Source of the DNA: Eubacteriales Family XIII. Incertae Sedis bacterium
GTDB lineage: Bacteria > Bacillota > Clostridia > Peptostreptococcales > Anaerovoracaceae
Assembly (NCBI GenBank): GCA_031272365.1
Contig: JAISTX010000053.1
Span: 1 to 45,689 of the forward strand
Direction of reading: 5' to 3'
Length of the DNA: 45,689 nucleotides
The translations under genes were made by a program, and so were the position numbers. The notes under the pieces were generated by a model. It ran no database searches, had not been told where the DNA came from, and saw nothing but the letters and a program-made list of their open reading frames with translations. Positions within the stretch are counted from its first letter, which is position 1. The number at the start of each line of letters is the position of its first letter. Of the stretch, positions 32,175 through 41,309 are shown one piece after another.

Positions 32175-33165
32175 ACCAAATGGCGAGGGCATCCAGGCGG
32201 CGGCGGCGGTTTTGCGGCGCGGCGGCATCGTGGCGTTCCCGACGGAGACGGTGTACGGGCTGGGGGCGGACGCTTTCAACGAGGAGGCTGTGCGCCGGAT
32301 CTACGCGGTCAAGGGGCGGCCGGCCGACAACCCGAGCATCGTGCACATCGCGCGGGCGAGCGACATCGGGCTGCTCACGCCCGCGGTCGCGCCGGACGTG
32401 GTGCGGCTCGCCGACGCGTTCTGGCCGGGGCCGCTCACGATGATCGTGGAGAAAAGGCCCGAGGTGCCGGGCGTGACGACGGGCGGGCTGGCGACGGTCG
32501 GCGTGCGGCTGCCGGACTCGGACATCGCACGGGCGCTCATCCGTGCGGCGGGGTCGCCGGTCGCGGCGCCGTCGGCGAACCCCTCGGGGCGGCCGAGCCC
32601 GACGGCGGCGGCGCACGTCCTGGCGGATTTCGAGGGCGCCCGGCCGGGCGCGGGCCTGGCCCCCGACGCGGTGCTGCGCGGGCCGGACTGCCGGATCGGG
32701 ATCGAGTCGACGGTGGTGGACATGACGGCCTCGCCCCCCGCGGTGCTGCGCCCGGGGTACGTCACGGCCTACGACCTCTCCAATGTGCTGGGGGTGGACG
32801 TCACGGACGCCCGGGAGGGCGGCGGCGAAGAGGGCGCGGCCCCCAAGGCGCCCGGCATGAAATACCGCCACTACGCGCCGGAGGCCGAGATGCTCGTCAT
32901 CGAGGGCGCGCGGGAGAAGGTCGAATCCGAGATCGGGCGCCTCAAAACGCTCAACGAGGGCATCGGGCGCCGGGTCGGCGTGATGTTATTCGAAGAAGAG
33001 GCGTATATGCGCGCGGCGCATGATTTTTTCGCGCGGCTGCGCGCGCTGGACCGGGAGGGCGTGGACCTCATCCTCGCGGGGGCGCTGCCGATGGCGGACG
33101 GGCTCGGCTTCGCGGTGATGAACCGGATGATGAAAGCGGCGGGTTACAATATCGTGAAAGTTTGA
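32146..33165 (+). CDS. tsaC: L-threonylcarbamoyladenylate synthase (Sua5 type)
   Basis: 339-residue enzyme making threonylcarbamoyl-AMP from threonine, bicarbonate and ATP for t6A37 in t[28 protein letters not shown] and [17 protein letters not shown] are hallmark blocks of the YrdC domain (about 1-215); the extra C-terminal domain, starting near [13 protein letters not shown], makes it the Sua5 form. The ATG at 32146 overlaps prfA by 29 bp; the ATG at 32155 is equally possible. Position after prfA is conserved in Clostridia (often named ywlC). Confidence 0.96.
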   Translation: MTSMTSQIFEPNGEGIQAAAAVLRRGGIVAFPTETVYGLGADAFNEEAVRRIYAVKGRPADNPSIVHIARASDIGLLTPAVAPDVVRLADAFWPGPLTMIVEKRPEVPGVTTGGLATVGVRLPDSDIARALIRAAGSPVAAPSANPSGRPSPTAAAHVLADFEGARPGAGLAPDAVLRGPDCRIGIESTVVDMTASPPAVLRPGYVTAYDLSNVLGVDVTDAREGGGEEGAAPKAPGMKYRHYAPEAEMLVIEGAREKVESEIGRLKTLNEGIGRRVGVMLFEEEAYMRAAHDFFARLRALDREGVDLILAGALPMADGLGFAVMNRMMKAAGYNIVKV

Positions 33166-33192
33166 TAGAATAGAGTGCGGGAGGATACAGCG

Positions 33193-33627
33193 ATGAAGAT
33201 TGCTTTGGCGTCGGATCACGGCGGCTTCTCATTGAAGGAGGAGGTGAAGCGGGCGCTTTTGGCACAGGGTCACGAGGTGGTGGACCTCGGGACGGACAGC
33301 GAGGAATCGGTCGACTACCCGGTTTTCGCCCAAAAATGCGCGCAGGCGGTCGCTTCGGGCGACTGCGGGCGCGGCATCCTGTTCTGCGGGACGGGCATCG
33401 GGATGTGCATGGCGGCGAACAAGGTGAAGGGCATCCGCTGCGCGGTCGCCACGTCGGACGAGTACGCGCGGCTCGCGGCCGAGCACAACCACGCGAACAT
33501 CCTCGCGCTCGGCGGGCGCTTCACGGAGCCGGCCGACGCGCTGCGCTACATCGGCATCTGGCTCACGACCGAGTGGGCGGGCGGCCGGCACGGGCGCCGC
33601 GTGGAAGAATTGGACGAAATGCTATGA
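33193..33627 (+). CDS. rpiB: Ribose-5-phosphate isomerase B
   Basis: 144-residue RpiB/LacAB family sugar-phosphate isomerase, interconverting ribose 5-phosphate and ribulose 5-phosphate. ASDHGGFSLKEEV and FCGTGIGMCMAANKVKGIR contain the active-site Asp/His and the catalytic Cys. ATG 33193 follows GGGAGG with 8-bp spacing. It lies between tsaC and upp, the usual clostridial order. Confidence 0.96.
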   Translation: MKIALASDHGGFSLKEEVKRALLAQGHEVVDLGTDSEESVDYPVFAQKCAQAVASGDCGRGILFCGTGIGMCMAANKVKGIRCAVATSDEYARLAAEHNHANILALGGRFTEPADALRYIGIWLTTEWAGGRHGRRVEELDEML

Positions 33628-33663
33628 ACCGGAGGCGCTGTGGAATGAGAGGAGCATTGCAAT

Positions 33664-34293
33664 ATGAATAATGTATACGTTTTCGACCACCCGCTGATCC
33701 AGCACAAGACGGCGCTGCTGCGCGACAAGGACACGGGGGTGAAGGATTTCCGGCAGCTCGTGAAGGAGATCTCGCTGCTCATGGGCTACGAGGTGACGCG
33801 CGACTTGCCGCTCCAGGACGTCGAGATCGAGACGCCGATCGCGAAGACGACGGTGAAGATGCTGAAGGAGCCGAGCCTGTGCATCGTCCCGATCCTGCGC
33901 GCGGGGCTCGGCATGGTGGACGGCTTCCTCGACCTCGTGCCGGCGGCGCGGGTCGGCTTCATCGGCCTGTACCGCGACCACGAGACGCATCTGCCGGTCG
34001 AGTATTATTGCAAGCTGCCCGAGGACATCGAAAACCGGCAGATCATCGTGCTCGACCCGATGCTCGCGACGGGCGGCAGCGCGGCGGCGGCGGTCGATTT
34101 CATCAAACAGCGCGGCGGCAAGCGCATCAGCTTCGTCTGCCTCATCGCGGCGCCCGAGGGCATCGAGGTGCTGAGCAAGGCGCACCCGGACGTCAACATC
34201 TACATCGCGGCGAAGGACAGCCATTTGAACGAGTTTGCGTACATCGTGCCCGGGCTCGGGGACGCGGGGGACCGGCTTTATAGCCTTAAGTAA
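33664..34293 (+). CDS. upp: Uracil phosphoribosyltransferase
   Basis: 209-residue enzyme that salvages uracil to UMP using PRPP. The PRPP-binding loop [12 protein letters not shown] (129-140) and the uracil-binding C-terminal [15 protein letters not shown] are intact. The ATG follows GAGAGGAG. Downstream are three 7-bp TTGAGAA units and then tyrS. Confidence 0.98.
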   Translation: MNNVYVFDHPLIQHKTALLRDKDTGVKDFRQLVKEISLLMGYEVTRDLPLQDVEIETPIAKTTVKMLKEPSLCIVPILRAGLGMVDGFLDLVPAARVGFIGLYRDHETHLPVEYYCKLPEDIENRQIIVLDPMLATGGSAAAAVDFIKQRGGKRISFVCLIAAPEGIEVLSKAHPDVNIYIAAKDSHLNEFAYIVPGLGDAGDRLYSLK

Positions 34294-34314
34294 TTGAGAA
34301 TTGAGAATTGAGAA
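34294..34314 (+). repeat. Three tandem TTGAGAA units
   Basis: Perfect 7-bp repeat beginning at the base after the upp stop. Two units of the same sequence occur at 36152-36165 directly before dnaX, between other housekeeping genes. Confidence 0.85.
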
Positions 34315-34338
34315 TTTAATTGATTGGATTGGTGATTA

Positions 34339-35592
34339 TTGTTGAGTGAGAAGAAATTGTTGAATGTTTATGATGTGCTTGAGGAGCGGGGGTTTTTCCG
34401 GCAGTCTACGGACGCGGAGGCGGTGCGGCGGATCCTTGGCCAGGAGCAGGTGAAGTTTTACGTCGGGTTTGACCCGACGGCGGACAGCCTGCACGTCGGG
34501 CATTTCATCCAGGGCATCGTCATGATGTGGATGCAGCGCTTCGGCCACGTGCCGATCGTGCTCGTCGGCGGCGGCACGACGATGATCGGCGACCCGTCCG
34601 GCCGCACGGACATGCGCCAGATGATGACGCGCGAGCAGATCGCCGAAAACGGGCGCAAATTCGTGAAGCTCTTCGAGCGCTTCATCGACTTTTCCGACGG
34701 CAAGGCCATCCTCGCCAACAACGCGGATTGGCTGCTCGATCTCAATTATATCGATTTCATCCGCGATATCGGGCGCCATTTTTCGGTGAATAATATGCTG
34801 CGTGCCGAGTGCTACCGCGCCCGCATGGAGAAAGGCCTTTCGTTCCTCGAGCTCAACTACATGCTCATGCAGTCGTACGATTTCCTCGAGCTCTACCGGC
34901 GCTACGGGTGCACGATGCAGTTCGGCGGCGACGACCAGTGGAGCAACATCCTGGCCGGCGTCGACCTGGTCCGGCGCGAGGAGGGCGCGCAGGTGTACGG
35001 CATGACGTTCGCGCTGCTCACGACGAGCGAGGGCAAGAAGATGGGCAAGACGCAGGCGGGCGCGCTGTGGCTCGACCCGGCGAAGACGAGCCCCTACGAC
35101 TTCTACCAGTACTGGCGCAACGTCGAGGACGCGGACGTGAAAAACTGCCTGTCGCTGTTGACGTTCCTGCCGATGGAGGAGGTGGGGCGGCTGGCTTCGC
35201 TGGAGGGCAGCGAGATCAACCACGCCAAGGAGGTGCTCGCCTTCGAGGTGACGCGGCTCGTGCACGGCGAGGACGAGGCGAGGAAGGCGCAGGAGGCGGC
35301 GCGGGCGCTGTTCAGCTCCGGCGGCGCCGATTCGGAGAACATCCCGACGTCGGATATTGATCGTGACCGGATCCGGGGCGAGGGCGGCATCGGCGTCGTG
35401 AACCTGATCCGCGAGATCGGGCTCGTCGCGTCGAACGGCGAGGGGTTCCGGGCCATCCAGCAGGGCGGGCTGCTGATCGACGACGTGAAGGTGACCGACC
35501 CGAAGATGACGCTTTCGGAAGGGGATTTCCCGGACGGGCAGATCCTGATCCGCAAAGGGAAAAAGACGTACCATCGCGTGCGTTTGGTGTAA
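34339..35592 (+). CDS. tyrS: Tyrosyl-tRNA synthetase
   Basis: 417-residue class I synthetase. HVGH replaces HIGH (about residues 53-56), KKMGKT stands for KMSKS (about 234-239), and an S4 RNA-binding domain closes the protein ([19 protein letters not shown]). [13 protein letters not shown] and GGDDQWSNI are tyrosine-pocket blocks. The start is TTG at 34339 or 34342; the ribosome binding site is weak. The 45-bp gap is too short for a T-box leader, so control by tRNA-Tyr is not evident. Confidence 0.97.
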   Translation: MLSEKKLLNVYDVLEERGFFRQSTDAEAVRRILGQEQVKFYVGFDPTADSLHVGHFIQGIVMMWMQRFGHVPIVLVGGGTTMIGDPSGRTDMRQMMTREQIAENGRKFVKLFERFIDFSDGKAILANNADWLLDLNYIDFIRDIGRHFSVNNMLRAECYRARMEKGLSFLELNYMLMQSYDFLELYRRYGCTMQFGGDDQWSNILAGVDLVRREEGAQVYGMTFALLTTSEGKKMGKTQAGALWLDPAKTSPYDFYQYWRNVEDADVKNCLSLLTFLPMEEVGRLASLEGSEINHAKEVLAFEVTRLVHGEDEARKAQEAARALFSSGGADSENIPTSDIDRDRIRGEGGIGVVNLIREIGLVASNGEGFRAIQQGGLLIDDVKVTDPKMTLSEGDFPDGQILIRKGKKTYHRVRLV

Positions 35593-35617
35593 CCATATCC
35601 AAAAGGAGGAGAGCTGT

Positions 35618-36007
35618 ATGAAGAAATTGGCAGTAACGGAAGCGGAAAAATGCATGATGTGCCTGACGTGCGAGGTGGCTTGCGCGGAGGCCTACTACAA
35701 AAACTACGGCGGGGAGAACCTCGCGGCGCTGCGGATCGAGACGAAGGACGAAGCGCCGAAGGTCGTCGTGTGCGTGCAGTGCGGCAAGTGCGCGAAGGCG
35801 TGTGAGGCCGAGGCGATCACGGCGGACGACAAGGGCGTCTACCGCATCAGCAAGGATAAATGCGTGGACTGCGGCGCGTGCCTCGAGGCATGCCCGTTCA
35901 AGGTGATGGTGAAGGCGGCCGACCGGAAGGTCCCGAGCAAATGCATCGCGTGCGGGCTTTGCGTGCGGAAATGCCCGGTGGAGATCCTCACCATCAAGGA
36001 AAACTGA
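35618..36007 (+). CDS. Four-cluster [4Fe-4S] ferredoxin (HydN/HycB-like)
   Basis: 129-residue iron-sulfur protein with four CX2CX2CX3C motifs: CMMCLTCEVAC (from C12), CVQCGKCAKAC, CVDCGACLEACP and CIACGLCVRKCP, so room for four [4Fe-4S] clusters. Proteins of this type carry electrons for hydrogenases, formate dehydrogenases or aldehyde oxidoreductases. No such enzyme is next to it; the neighbours are tyrS and the SRP RNA. AAGGAGGAG precedes the ATG. The electron partner is unknown. Confidence 0.92.
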   Translation: MKKLAVTEAEKCMMCLTCEVACAEAYYKNYGGENLAALRIETKDEAPKVVVCVQCGKCAKACEAEAITADDKGVYRISKDKCVDCGACLEACPFKVMVKAADRKVPSKCIACGLCVRKCPVEILTIKEN

Positions 36008-36032
36008 AACCGGGGGGGCTATGCAGCCCCCC

Positions 36033-36141
36033 GTGCAGGGCCGGGTCCCGCGCAATGGGAACCTGTGAACCTCGTCAGGTCCGGAAGGAAGCAGCGATAA
36101 GCAGGGAATCCCATGTGCCGCGGGCGCACCCGGTCCTGCAC
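36033..36141 (+). ncRNA. ffs: Signal recognition particle RNA (small bacterial type)
   Basis: The universally conserved domain IV core GTCAGGTCCGGAAGGAAGC lies at 36074-36092, followed by AGCGATAAGCAGG, which pairs with CCTGTGAACC before it. The outer stem is GTGCAGGGCCGGGT (36033-36046) with ACCCGGTCCTGCAC (36128-36141). The ffs-dnaX-ybaB-recR order is conserved in Bacillota. A further hairpin, GGGGGGCT/AGCCCCCC (36012-36032), just precedes it and may belong to the precursor or end the ferredoxin transcript. Confidence 0.95.
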
Positions 36142-36164
36142 GGGAGGCTGGTTGAGAATTGAGA

Positions 36165-37283
36165 ATGAGCGACAGACCATACGAGGCGATATACCGCAGG
36201 TTCCGGCCGGCCACCTTTGACAAGGTGCTCGGGCAGCGGCATGTGGTGAACGTCCTGCGCGCGCAGATCGCGGCGGGCAACGTGCCGCACGCCTACCTGT
36301 TTTCGGGGACGCGCGGCACGGGGAAGACGACGATGGCGCGGCTGTTGGCGAAGGGGCTCAACTGCCTCGCCGAGGCTGCGGACGGGCGGCCCTGCGGGGT
36401 CTGCGAAAACTGCCGGTCGATCCAGGACGGGACGTTCGTCGACGTGATCGAGCTTGATGCGGCGTCGAACAACGGCGTGGACAACATCCGCGAGATCACG
36501 CAGGTCACCGTCTACCCGCCGACGGTCGGCAGGAAACGGGTCTTTATTATTGACGAAGTGCATATGCTCTCGAACGCGGCGGTCAACGCCTTCCTGAAGA
36601 CGCTGGAGGAGCCGCCCGAGAACACGGTCTTCGTGCTCGCGACGACGGAGCCCGGGAAGCTGCCCGCGACGATCCGTTCCAGGTGCCTCTCCTTCGAATT
36701 CAAACGCGTGCCCGCCTCCGTGATCGCGGAGGGGCTCGGCGGGATCGTGTCCGAGCTCGGCTTGTCGGCGGCGCCGGACGCGCTCGCGCTGATCGCGGCG
36801 AACGCGGACGGCTCCGTGCGCGACGCGCTGTCGATCCTGGAGGCCTGCGTCGCCGCCGGCGGCGCACTGGACCGGAGCGCGGTGCTGGAGGCGGTCGGGA
36901 GCCCGGGCGACGAGCAGATCGCTTTGCTCGCGGCGGCGGTCTTCGGCGGGCGCACGGCGGAGGCGCTGGCGGCCTTCGGCGGGATGATGCAGGACGGCAA
37001 AGAGGCGCGGCGCGTCATCGAGGACTGGGTGGATTATCTGCGCAGCGCGCTGCTGGTCCGGTACCTCGACAAGCCGGAGGCGATCCTGAACCGGTCGCTG
37101 GAAAACATCGCGGCGGTGCGGGAGCAGACGGCGGGCATCGGCGAGAAGCGGATCACGGCGCAGGTCCGGGCGCTGTCGAAGCTGTACAACGAGAGCCGCT
37201 GGTCGGCGCAGCCGGGGATCCTCGTGGAGATGCTGATCATCGAGCTGAGCGAAGACGCAAATCTTTCTATAGAAAAGGAGTGA
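36165..37283 (+). CDS. dnaX: DNA polymerase III subunit gamma/tau, short form
   Basis: 372-residue clamp-loader ATPase. Walker A GTRGTGKT (48-55), the zinc cluster CGVCENC with an upstream Cys, Walker B VFIIDEVHML and the SRC motif IRSRC are present. The product ends after domain III, so the tau-specific region that binds DnaB and the polymerase in longer homologues is missing; ybaB starts 4 bp later, leaving no room for it. The ATG at 36165 overlaps the last base of a TTGAGAA repeat and has no clear Shine-Dalgarno sequence. Confidence 0.96.
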   Translation: MSDRPYEAIYRRFRPATFDKVLGQRHVVNVLRAQIAAGNVPHAYLFSGTRGTGKTTMARLLAKGLNCLAEAADGRPCGVCENCRSIQDGTFVDVIELDAASNNGVDNIREITQVTVYPPTVGRKRVFIIDEVHMLSNAAVNAFLKTLEEPPENTVFVLATTEPGKLPATIRSRCLSFEFKRVPASVIAEGLGGIVSELGLSAAPDALALIAANADGSVRDALSILEACVAAGGALDRSAVLEAVGSPGDEQIALLAAAVFGGRTAEALAAFGGMMQDGKEARRVIEDWVDYLRSALLVRYLDKPEAILNRSLENIAAVREQTAGIGEKRITAQVRALSKLYNESRWSAQPGILVEMLIIELSEDANLSIEKE

Positions 37284-37286
37284 AGC

Positions 37287-37691
37287 ATGGGCAAGGGCAT
37301 GAAGGCTGGCAAGAAGAAGAGCGGCGGCGGAGGCGGCCACGGCGGCTTTGGCGGCATGGGCCGCGGGGGCGGCGGCGGCGCGGCGCAGGCGGCGCAGATG
37401 CGGCAGCTGCGCCAGATGCAGGAAGAGATGGCGAAGATGCAGGAAGAGCTCGAGCAGCAGGAGGTCGAGACGACGGCCGGCGGCGGCGCGGTCTCCGTCA
37501 AGGTCAACGGGAAGAAGGAGCTCGTCTCCATCACGATCGACCCGGACGTGATGGACAAGGACGACCCGGAAATGCTGCAGGACCTCATCCTCGTCGCGGT
37601 CAATGAGGGCCTGCGCCAGATCGAGGAGCTCTCCCAGAAGGGCATGAGCGAGCTCACGGGCGGGCTGAACCTCCCGGAGGGGCTGCTCTAA
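37287..37691 (+). CDS. ybaB: YbaB/EbfC family nucleoid-associated protein
   Basis: 134-residue DNA-binding protein. The core from [21 protein letters not shown] to [16 protein letters not shown] matches the family; the N-terminus is extended by a Lys/Gly-rich tail (residues 1-32, [20 protein letters not shown]). AAAGGAG precedes the ATG. Homologues form dimers that bind DNA as a pincer and are coupled to recR, as here. Confidence 0.95.
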   Translation: MGKGMKAGKKKSGGGGGHGGFGGMGRGGGGGAAQAAQMRQLRQMQEEMAKMQEELEQQEVETTAGGGAVSVKVNGKKELVSITIDPDVMDKDDPEMLQDLILVAVNEGLRQIEELSQKGMSELTGGLNLPEGLL

Positions 37692-38294
37692 GTGAGCGGC
37701 GTATCCCAGCCGCTCGCGCGGCTCATCACGGAGCTTTCCAAGCTCCCGGGCGTCGGCGGCAAGACGGCGCAGCGGCTCGCCTTCCACATCCTTTCCATGA
37801 GCGACGAGGACGCTTTGTCCATCGCGGACGCGATCACGGCGGCGAAGCGGGAGCTGAAGTACTGCTCGGTCTGCGGCAACCTGACGGACGTGGACCCCTG
37901 CGCGATCTGCGCGGACGCGTCGCGGGACGATTCCGTCTACTGCGTCGTCGAATCCCCGAAGGACGTCGTCGCGATCGAGCGCATGAAGGAGTACCAGGGG
38001 CGCTACCATGTCCTGCACGGCGTCATCGCGCCGATGAGCGGGGTGGGCCCGGAGGATCTGAACCTCGAGAGCCTCATCGTCCGCCTGTCCGGCAACGACG
38101 CGGCGCGCGAGGTCATCGTCGCGACCAACCCGAACATCGAAGGCGAGGCGACGGCCATGTACATCGCGCGCCTCATCAAGCCCGCCGGCATCAAAGTCAC
38201 GCGCATCGCGCACGGCGTCCCGATCGGCGGCGACCTCGAATACACCGACGACGTGACCCTGGCAAAAGCAATCGAAGGCCGGCGGGAGCTGTAG
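37692..38294 (+). CDS. recR: Recombination mediator protein RecR
   Basis: 200-residue protein of the RecFOR gap-repair pathway. It has the helix-hairpin-helix [18 protein letters not shown], the zinc finger [16 protein letters not shown] and the Toprim domain ([26 protein letters not shown]). The GTG follows the ybaB TAA directly, with GGAGGGG 9 bp upstream. It converges with the dehydratase operon, leaving only 4 bp between the two stops. Confidence 0.98.
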   Translation: MSGVSQPLARLITELSKLPGVGGKTAQRLAFHILSMSDEDALSIADAITAAKRELKYCSVCGNLTDVDPCAICADASRDDSVYCVVESPKDVVAIERMKEYQGRYHVLHGVIAPMSGVGPEDLNLESLIVRLSGNDAAREVIVATNPNIEGEATAMYIARLIKPAGIKVTRIAHGVPIGGDLEYTDDVTLAKAIEGRREL

Positions 38295-38298
38295 GGGT

Positions 38299-40014
38299 TT
38301 ATAGCAGCGCGGCGCCGAGTGCGCCTACGGTTTCCGGGTCTTCCGGGACGGTGATCTTTTGGCCCAGCATGTTTTCGAAGGCGCGGACGACGCCCGCGTT
38401 TTTCGCGACGCCGCCGGTCATCAGGTACGGAGGCTGCGCGCCCGCGCGGGCGAGCAGCGCCTCGTTGCGCTGGGCGACGGCGCGGCAGAGCGCCCACAGG
38501 ATGTCCTCCGTGGTTTTGTCCTCCGCGACGAGCGAGACGACCTCCGACTCCGCGAAGACCGTGCACATGCTGCTGATGGAAAGATCCTCGCGCGACCGGA
38601 GCGCCGCCGGGCCGATGTTTCCGAGCGGGACGCCAAGGCTGCGTGCGGTCATCTCGAGGAAGCGCCCGGTGCCGGCGGCGCATTTGTCGTTCATCGCAAA
38701 ATCCGCTACCGCCCCGTCCTCGTCCAAGCGGATGATCTTGCTGTCCTGCCCGCCGATGTCGATGACCGTGCGGGCCTTGGGGTGCAGGAAATGCGCACCG
38801 GCCGCGTGGCAGGAGATCTCCGTGATTTCTTCGCCCTCCTTGCCGACGAGCGTGCGCCCATAGCCCGTCGCGACGGTTTTCGTCAGGTCCTTCTCCCGGA
38901 GTCCCGCGTTCTTCAGGGCGATCTTGCGCGCGGCGGCGGCGCTTTCGGCCGCTTTCGGGCCCGTCGGCACGGTCGCGGTGGCGAGGATGCGCGGGGAGGC
39001 CGTCCCAGCGTCCTGCCCGCCCTCGAACCATGCGAGGATGACGGCGTTGGTCGAGGTCGAGCCGCTGTCGATGCCGAGCACGATGCGCTCCATGCCCGCG
39101 CTGCCCCCGAGTTTTTGCCCGCGGAGCTGCTCGACGAAGGCCTCGAGCCGCGTGGCGAGCGCGCCCCCGTCGGCGGCGTTCGCGTACTCGGTTTCGAGCT
39201 TCAGCAGCGGGACGCCGAGGGCGCCCTCTGCGAGCAGGGACGCGTATTCGTAGGAATAGTTGTCGCAAAATTTGACGGTGTGGTAGATGACGCCGTCCGC
39301 GCCTGTTTCCGTGATGGCTTTCTTCAGCCCCCTCAGGCGCGCGCCGCCCGCGTCCGCCATCCGCATGCATGGGTATTTGGAGAAAATGCCCTTGACGCAG
39401 GCGTCGATCAGCCCCTTTTCCCCCGCGTCGGGCAGCTCGAATTGGTGCTCCTGCCCGGAGCAGGACAGGTTGAAGACCGGGGAGCCGCCCGCGCGGCGCA
39501 CCGCGTCGACGAGCGACGGCGGGATTTTCGCGCCGGTGAGCCCGATGCGCGGCTTGTCCCCGCCTTCCCCCGCCCCGTCCATGGCCGCCGTCTTGGACGG
39601 CGGGGAGAGCCCCGGCGGGAAATTGTCCCCGTGGCCGGCGTGGAAGGCCTTGAAGGCCTTGGCCATCCTCTGGGTGGCGCGTTTGTAAAGGGCGAGGGCT
39701 TCCTCGTCCTGCTTGACGGGGAGCTCGAGCATGTGGACGAAATGCTCCGGGTAGCGCGCCTTGACGGCGTCGTACAGCCGGCGCGTGCTGTCGCAGCAGC
39801 TCGTGAACAGGATGCCCTGCACCTCCGGGTATTTGCCGTCCATCCGCTTGCAGATCGTGTCGTAGGCCGCCTTCGTGAACGAGCACATCGCCGCGTGCAG
39901 GGCGGCTTCGGCCGGCGCGAGGTCCGCCGCGTCGGGCTCGAGGTATTCCGTCTCCGCGCCCATGGCGCGCAGGATCTCCTCGGGGGCGTATCGGCACATA
40001 TAGAGGATCTTCAT
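38299..40014 (-). CDS. Fusion of 2-hydroxyacyl-CoA dehydratase-like domain and ATPase activator
   Basis: 571 residues in two parts. Residues 1-305 resemble the HgdB/FldC-type dehydratase subunit (ILFTSCCDSTRRLYDAV, FNLSCSGQEHQFELPDAGEKG, DNYSYEYASLL). Residues 308-571 are a complete activator of the BcrAD/HgdC class: GIDSGSTSTNAVIL and IDIGGQDSKIIRL bind ATP, and NDKCAAGTGRFLE and SMCTVFAESEVVSL supply the bridging cluster cysteines. Activators normally are separate dimers that inject an electron into the dehydratase. The ATG at 40014 follows AGGAGG and overlaps the upstream stop. The open frame extends further upstream but is then a shadow of the neighbour. Substrate unknown. Confidence 0.9.
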   Translation of the reverse strand: MKILYMCRYAPEEILRAMGAETEYLEPDAADLAPAEAALHAAMCSFTKAAYDTICKRMDGKYPEVQGILFTSCCDSTRRLYDAVKARYPEHFVHMLELPVKQDEEALALYKRATQRMAKAFKAFHAGHGDNFPPGLSPPSKTAAMDGAGEGGDKPRIGLTGAKIPPSLVDAVRRAGGSPVFNLSCSGQEHQFELPDAGEKGLIDACVKGIFSKYPCMRMADAGGARLRGLKKAITETGADGVIYHTVKFCDNYSYEYASLLAEGALGVPLLKLETEYANAADGGALATRLEAFVEQLRGQKLGGSAGMERIVLGIDSGSTSTNAVILAWFEGGQDAGTASPRILATATVPTGPKAAESAAAARKIALKNAGLREKDLTKTVATGYGRTLVGKEGEEITEISCHAAGAHFLHPKARTVIDIGGQDSKIIRLDEDGAVADFAMNDKCAAGTGRFLEMTARSLGVPLGNIGPAALRSREDLSISSMCTVFAESEVVSLVAEDKTTEDILWALCRAVAQRNEALLARAGAQPPYLMTGGVAKNAGVVRAFENMLGQKITVPEDPETVGALGAALL

Positions 40015-41309
40015 CGGTGCCTCCTGCTGCTGCCCAGGGCTTTCCTCGCCTGCAGCATCTCGAAGAAGGCGTCGGTGCGCGTGCGGATCTGCCCGTCGGG
40101 GCTGTTCGCGCGGTCGAGCCCGTCGCCGTCGAGGATCAGGACCGGGATCCCGCGCGCGCCCATGGCGCGCTTCATCTCCCCCGCGCCGCCTGCCGACTGC
40201 TTGCACCCCCAGTGGTTGAAGTGGATCACCCCGTCCGGCGACAGCTTCTCCGCGAGCGCGAGTGCCGTCTTCGCCTTCCGCTCGTACGGCCCGTTGTAGA
40301 TGTTCAGGATCATCTTCCGCGCGAGCGCCGCGAACGGCCGCCCCGCGTCCAGCCGCCCGTCCGCGTAGTCGGCGTCGAAGTCCGACGCGACGAGACGCAC
40401 GGCGCTGTTGTAGTTGAAATATTTTTGCAGCGCCGCCTGGTGGAACGGCTGCAGGTGGATCCACAAAATCCGCAGCGCGTCCGTCTCCGGCGCGGCCCGC
40501 AGCCCGCGCAGCAGCTCGGCGTAGTACGCCTCCACCTGCGCGCTCCCGCACAGAATATGCGTTGCAAATAATTTGAACATCTGCAGCGTCAGCGTGGACG
40601 GGAAGTCGCGCGACGCGGAGAGGAAGAGCGCCTCCTCGTGCATCTCCCGGGCGCGGTTCTCGCTCTCGAGCACGCGGGAGAGGGCGGCGGGGTCAAACGT
40701 TTTGCCTGACAGGATCTCGAGGGCGCGGACGGCGTCTTCGAGCTGCCGCTCGACGTAGGCCTCCGCCTGTTTGCTGTATTCGTAGGGCACGTCGATCACC
40801 AGCGGCGCCGTGCCGTACCGCTCGCCGAGGGCGCGGAAGGTGTTCACGTTGCAGTCGCAGGCGAGCGTGGTCGTGAGGGACGCGAGGGGCGGGGCGAGCA
40901 CGCCGTCCGCGGCAGCCCCGAGGAAGTTTTTGTGGTAGGCGCAAAGCGTGTCCGAGTAGCTCTCCTTCTCTGCGTCCGCGAGGAACCGGCTCTCGAGATG
41001 GAAGCCGCCCATGAAGGACGAAAAGCACTCGATGGACAGCGGCAGGAGCCCGAAGGCCTGCAGGATCTCCACCGGGGCGAAGAGGTTGACCCACACGCAG
41101 CGCGAAGGGTTCGCGAGCGCGTCCGCGACGGAGCGCACCGCGAGCCGGTTGAGCTGCACGAGGGCGGCGGGCATGCGCCGGTCGGGCCGGCAGCGCAGCC
41201 GGGCCCGCTCGTAGGCAAGGCCGAGGCGGATGAGCCGCGCCGCAAACCCCGGTTTCCCCGCCGCGACCTGCTTCCCGATGTACTTGCCGTATCTCTCCAC
41301 CAATCCCAT
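40011..41309 (-). CDS. 2-hydroxyacyl-CoA dehydratase subunit-like protein
   Basis: 432-residue HgdB-type iron-sulfur protein. VNLFAPVEILQAFGLLPLSIE, LACDCNVNTFRALGERYG, FNHWGCKQSAGGAGEMKRAM and LILDGDGLDRANSPDGQIRTR are the family blocks, with Cys positions for a [4Fe-4S] cluster. With the fused protein downstream it makes a two-gene operon (ATGA overlap), able in principle to reduce or dehydrate an activated substrate; such pairs also occur with benzoyl-CoA reductases. I chose the ATG at 41309. It lacks a clear ribosome binding site, and a TATATT box 8 bp upstream suggests a leaderless transcript. Confidence 0.88.
   Translation of the reverse strand: MGLVERYGKYIGKQVAAGKPGFAARLIRLGLAYERARLRCRPDRRMPAALVQLNRLAVRSVADALANPSRCVWVNLFAPVEILQAFGLLPLSIECFSSFMGGFHLESRFLADAEKESYSDTLCAYHKNFLGAAADGVLAPPLASLTTTLACDCNVNTFRALGERYGTAPLVIDVPYEYSKQAEAYVERQLEDAVRALEILSGKTFDPAALSRVLESENRAREMHEEALFLSASRDFPSTLTLQMFKLFATHILCGSAQVEAYYAELLRGLRAAPETDALRILWIHLQPFHQAALQKYFNYNSAVRLVASDFDADYADGRLDAGRPFAALARKMILNIYNGPYERKAKTALALAEKLSPDGVIHFNHWGCKQSAGGAGEMKRAMGARGIPVLILDGDGLDRANSPDGQIRTRTDAFFEMLQARKALGSSRRHR

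Noticed and set aside
34294..34338. T-box riboswitch before tyrS
   Set aside because: The gap is 45 bp, too short, and no specifier or antiterminator sequence is present.
36012..36032. Intrinsic terminator after the ferredoxin gene
   Set aside because: The stem is strong but no T-tract follows and the SRP RNA begins at once, so it may be part of the SRP precursor.
40015..40551. Upstream extension of the dehydratase-activator fusion
   Set aside because: It overlaps the neighbouring gene out of frame and has shadow composition; AGGAGG marks the ATG at 40014.
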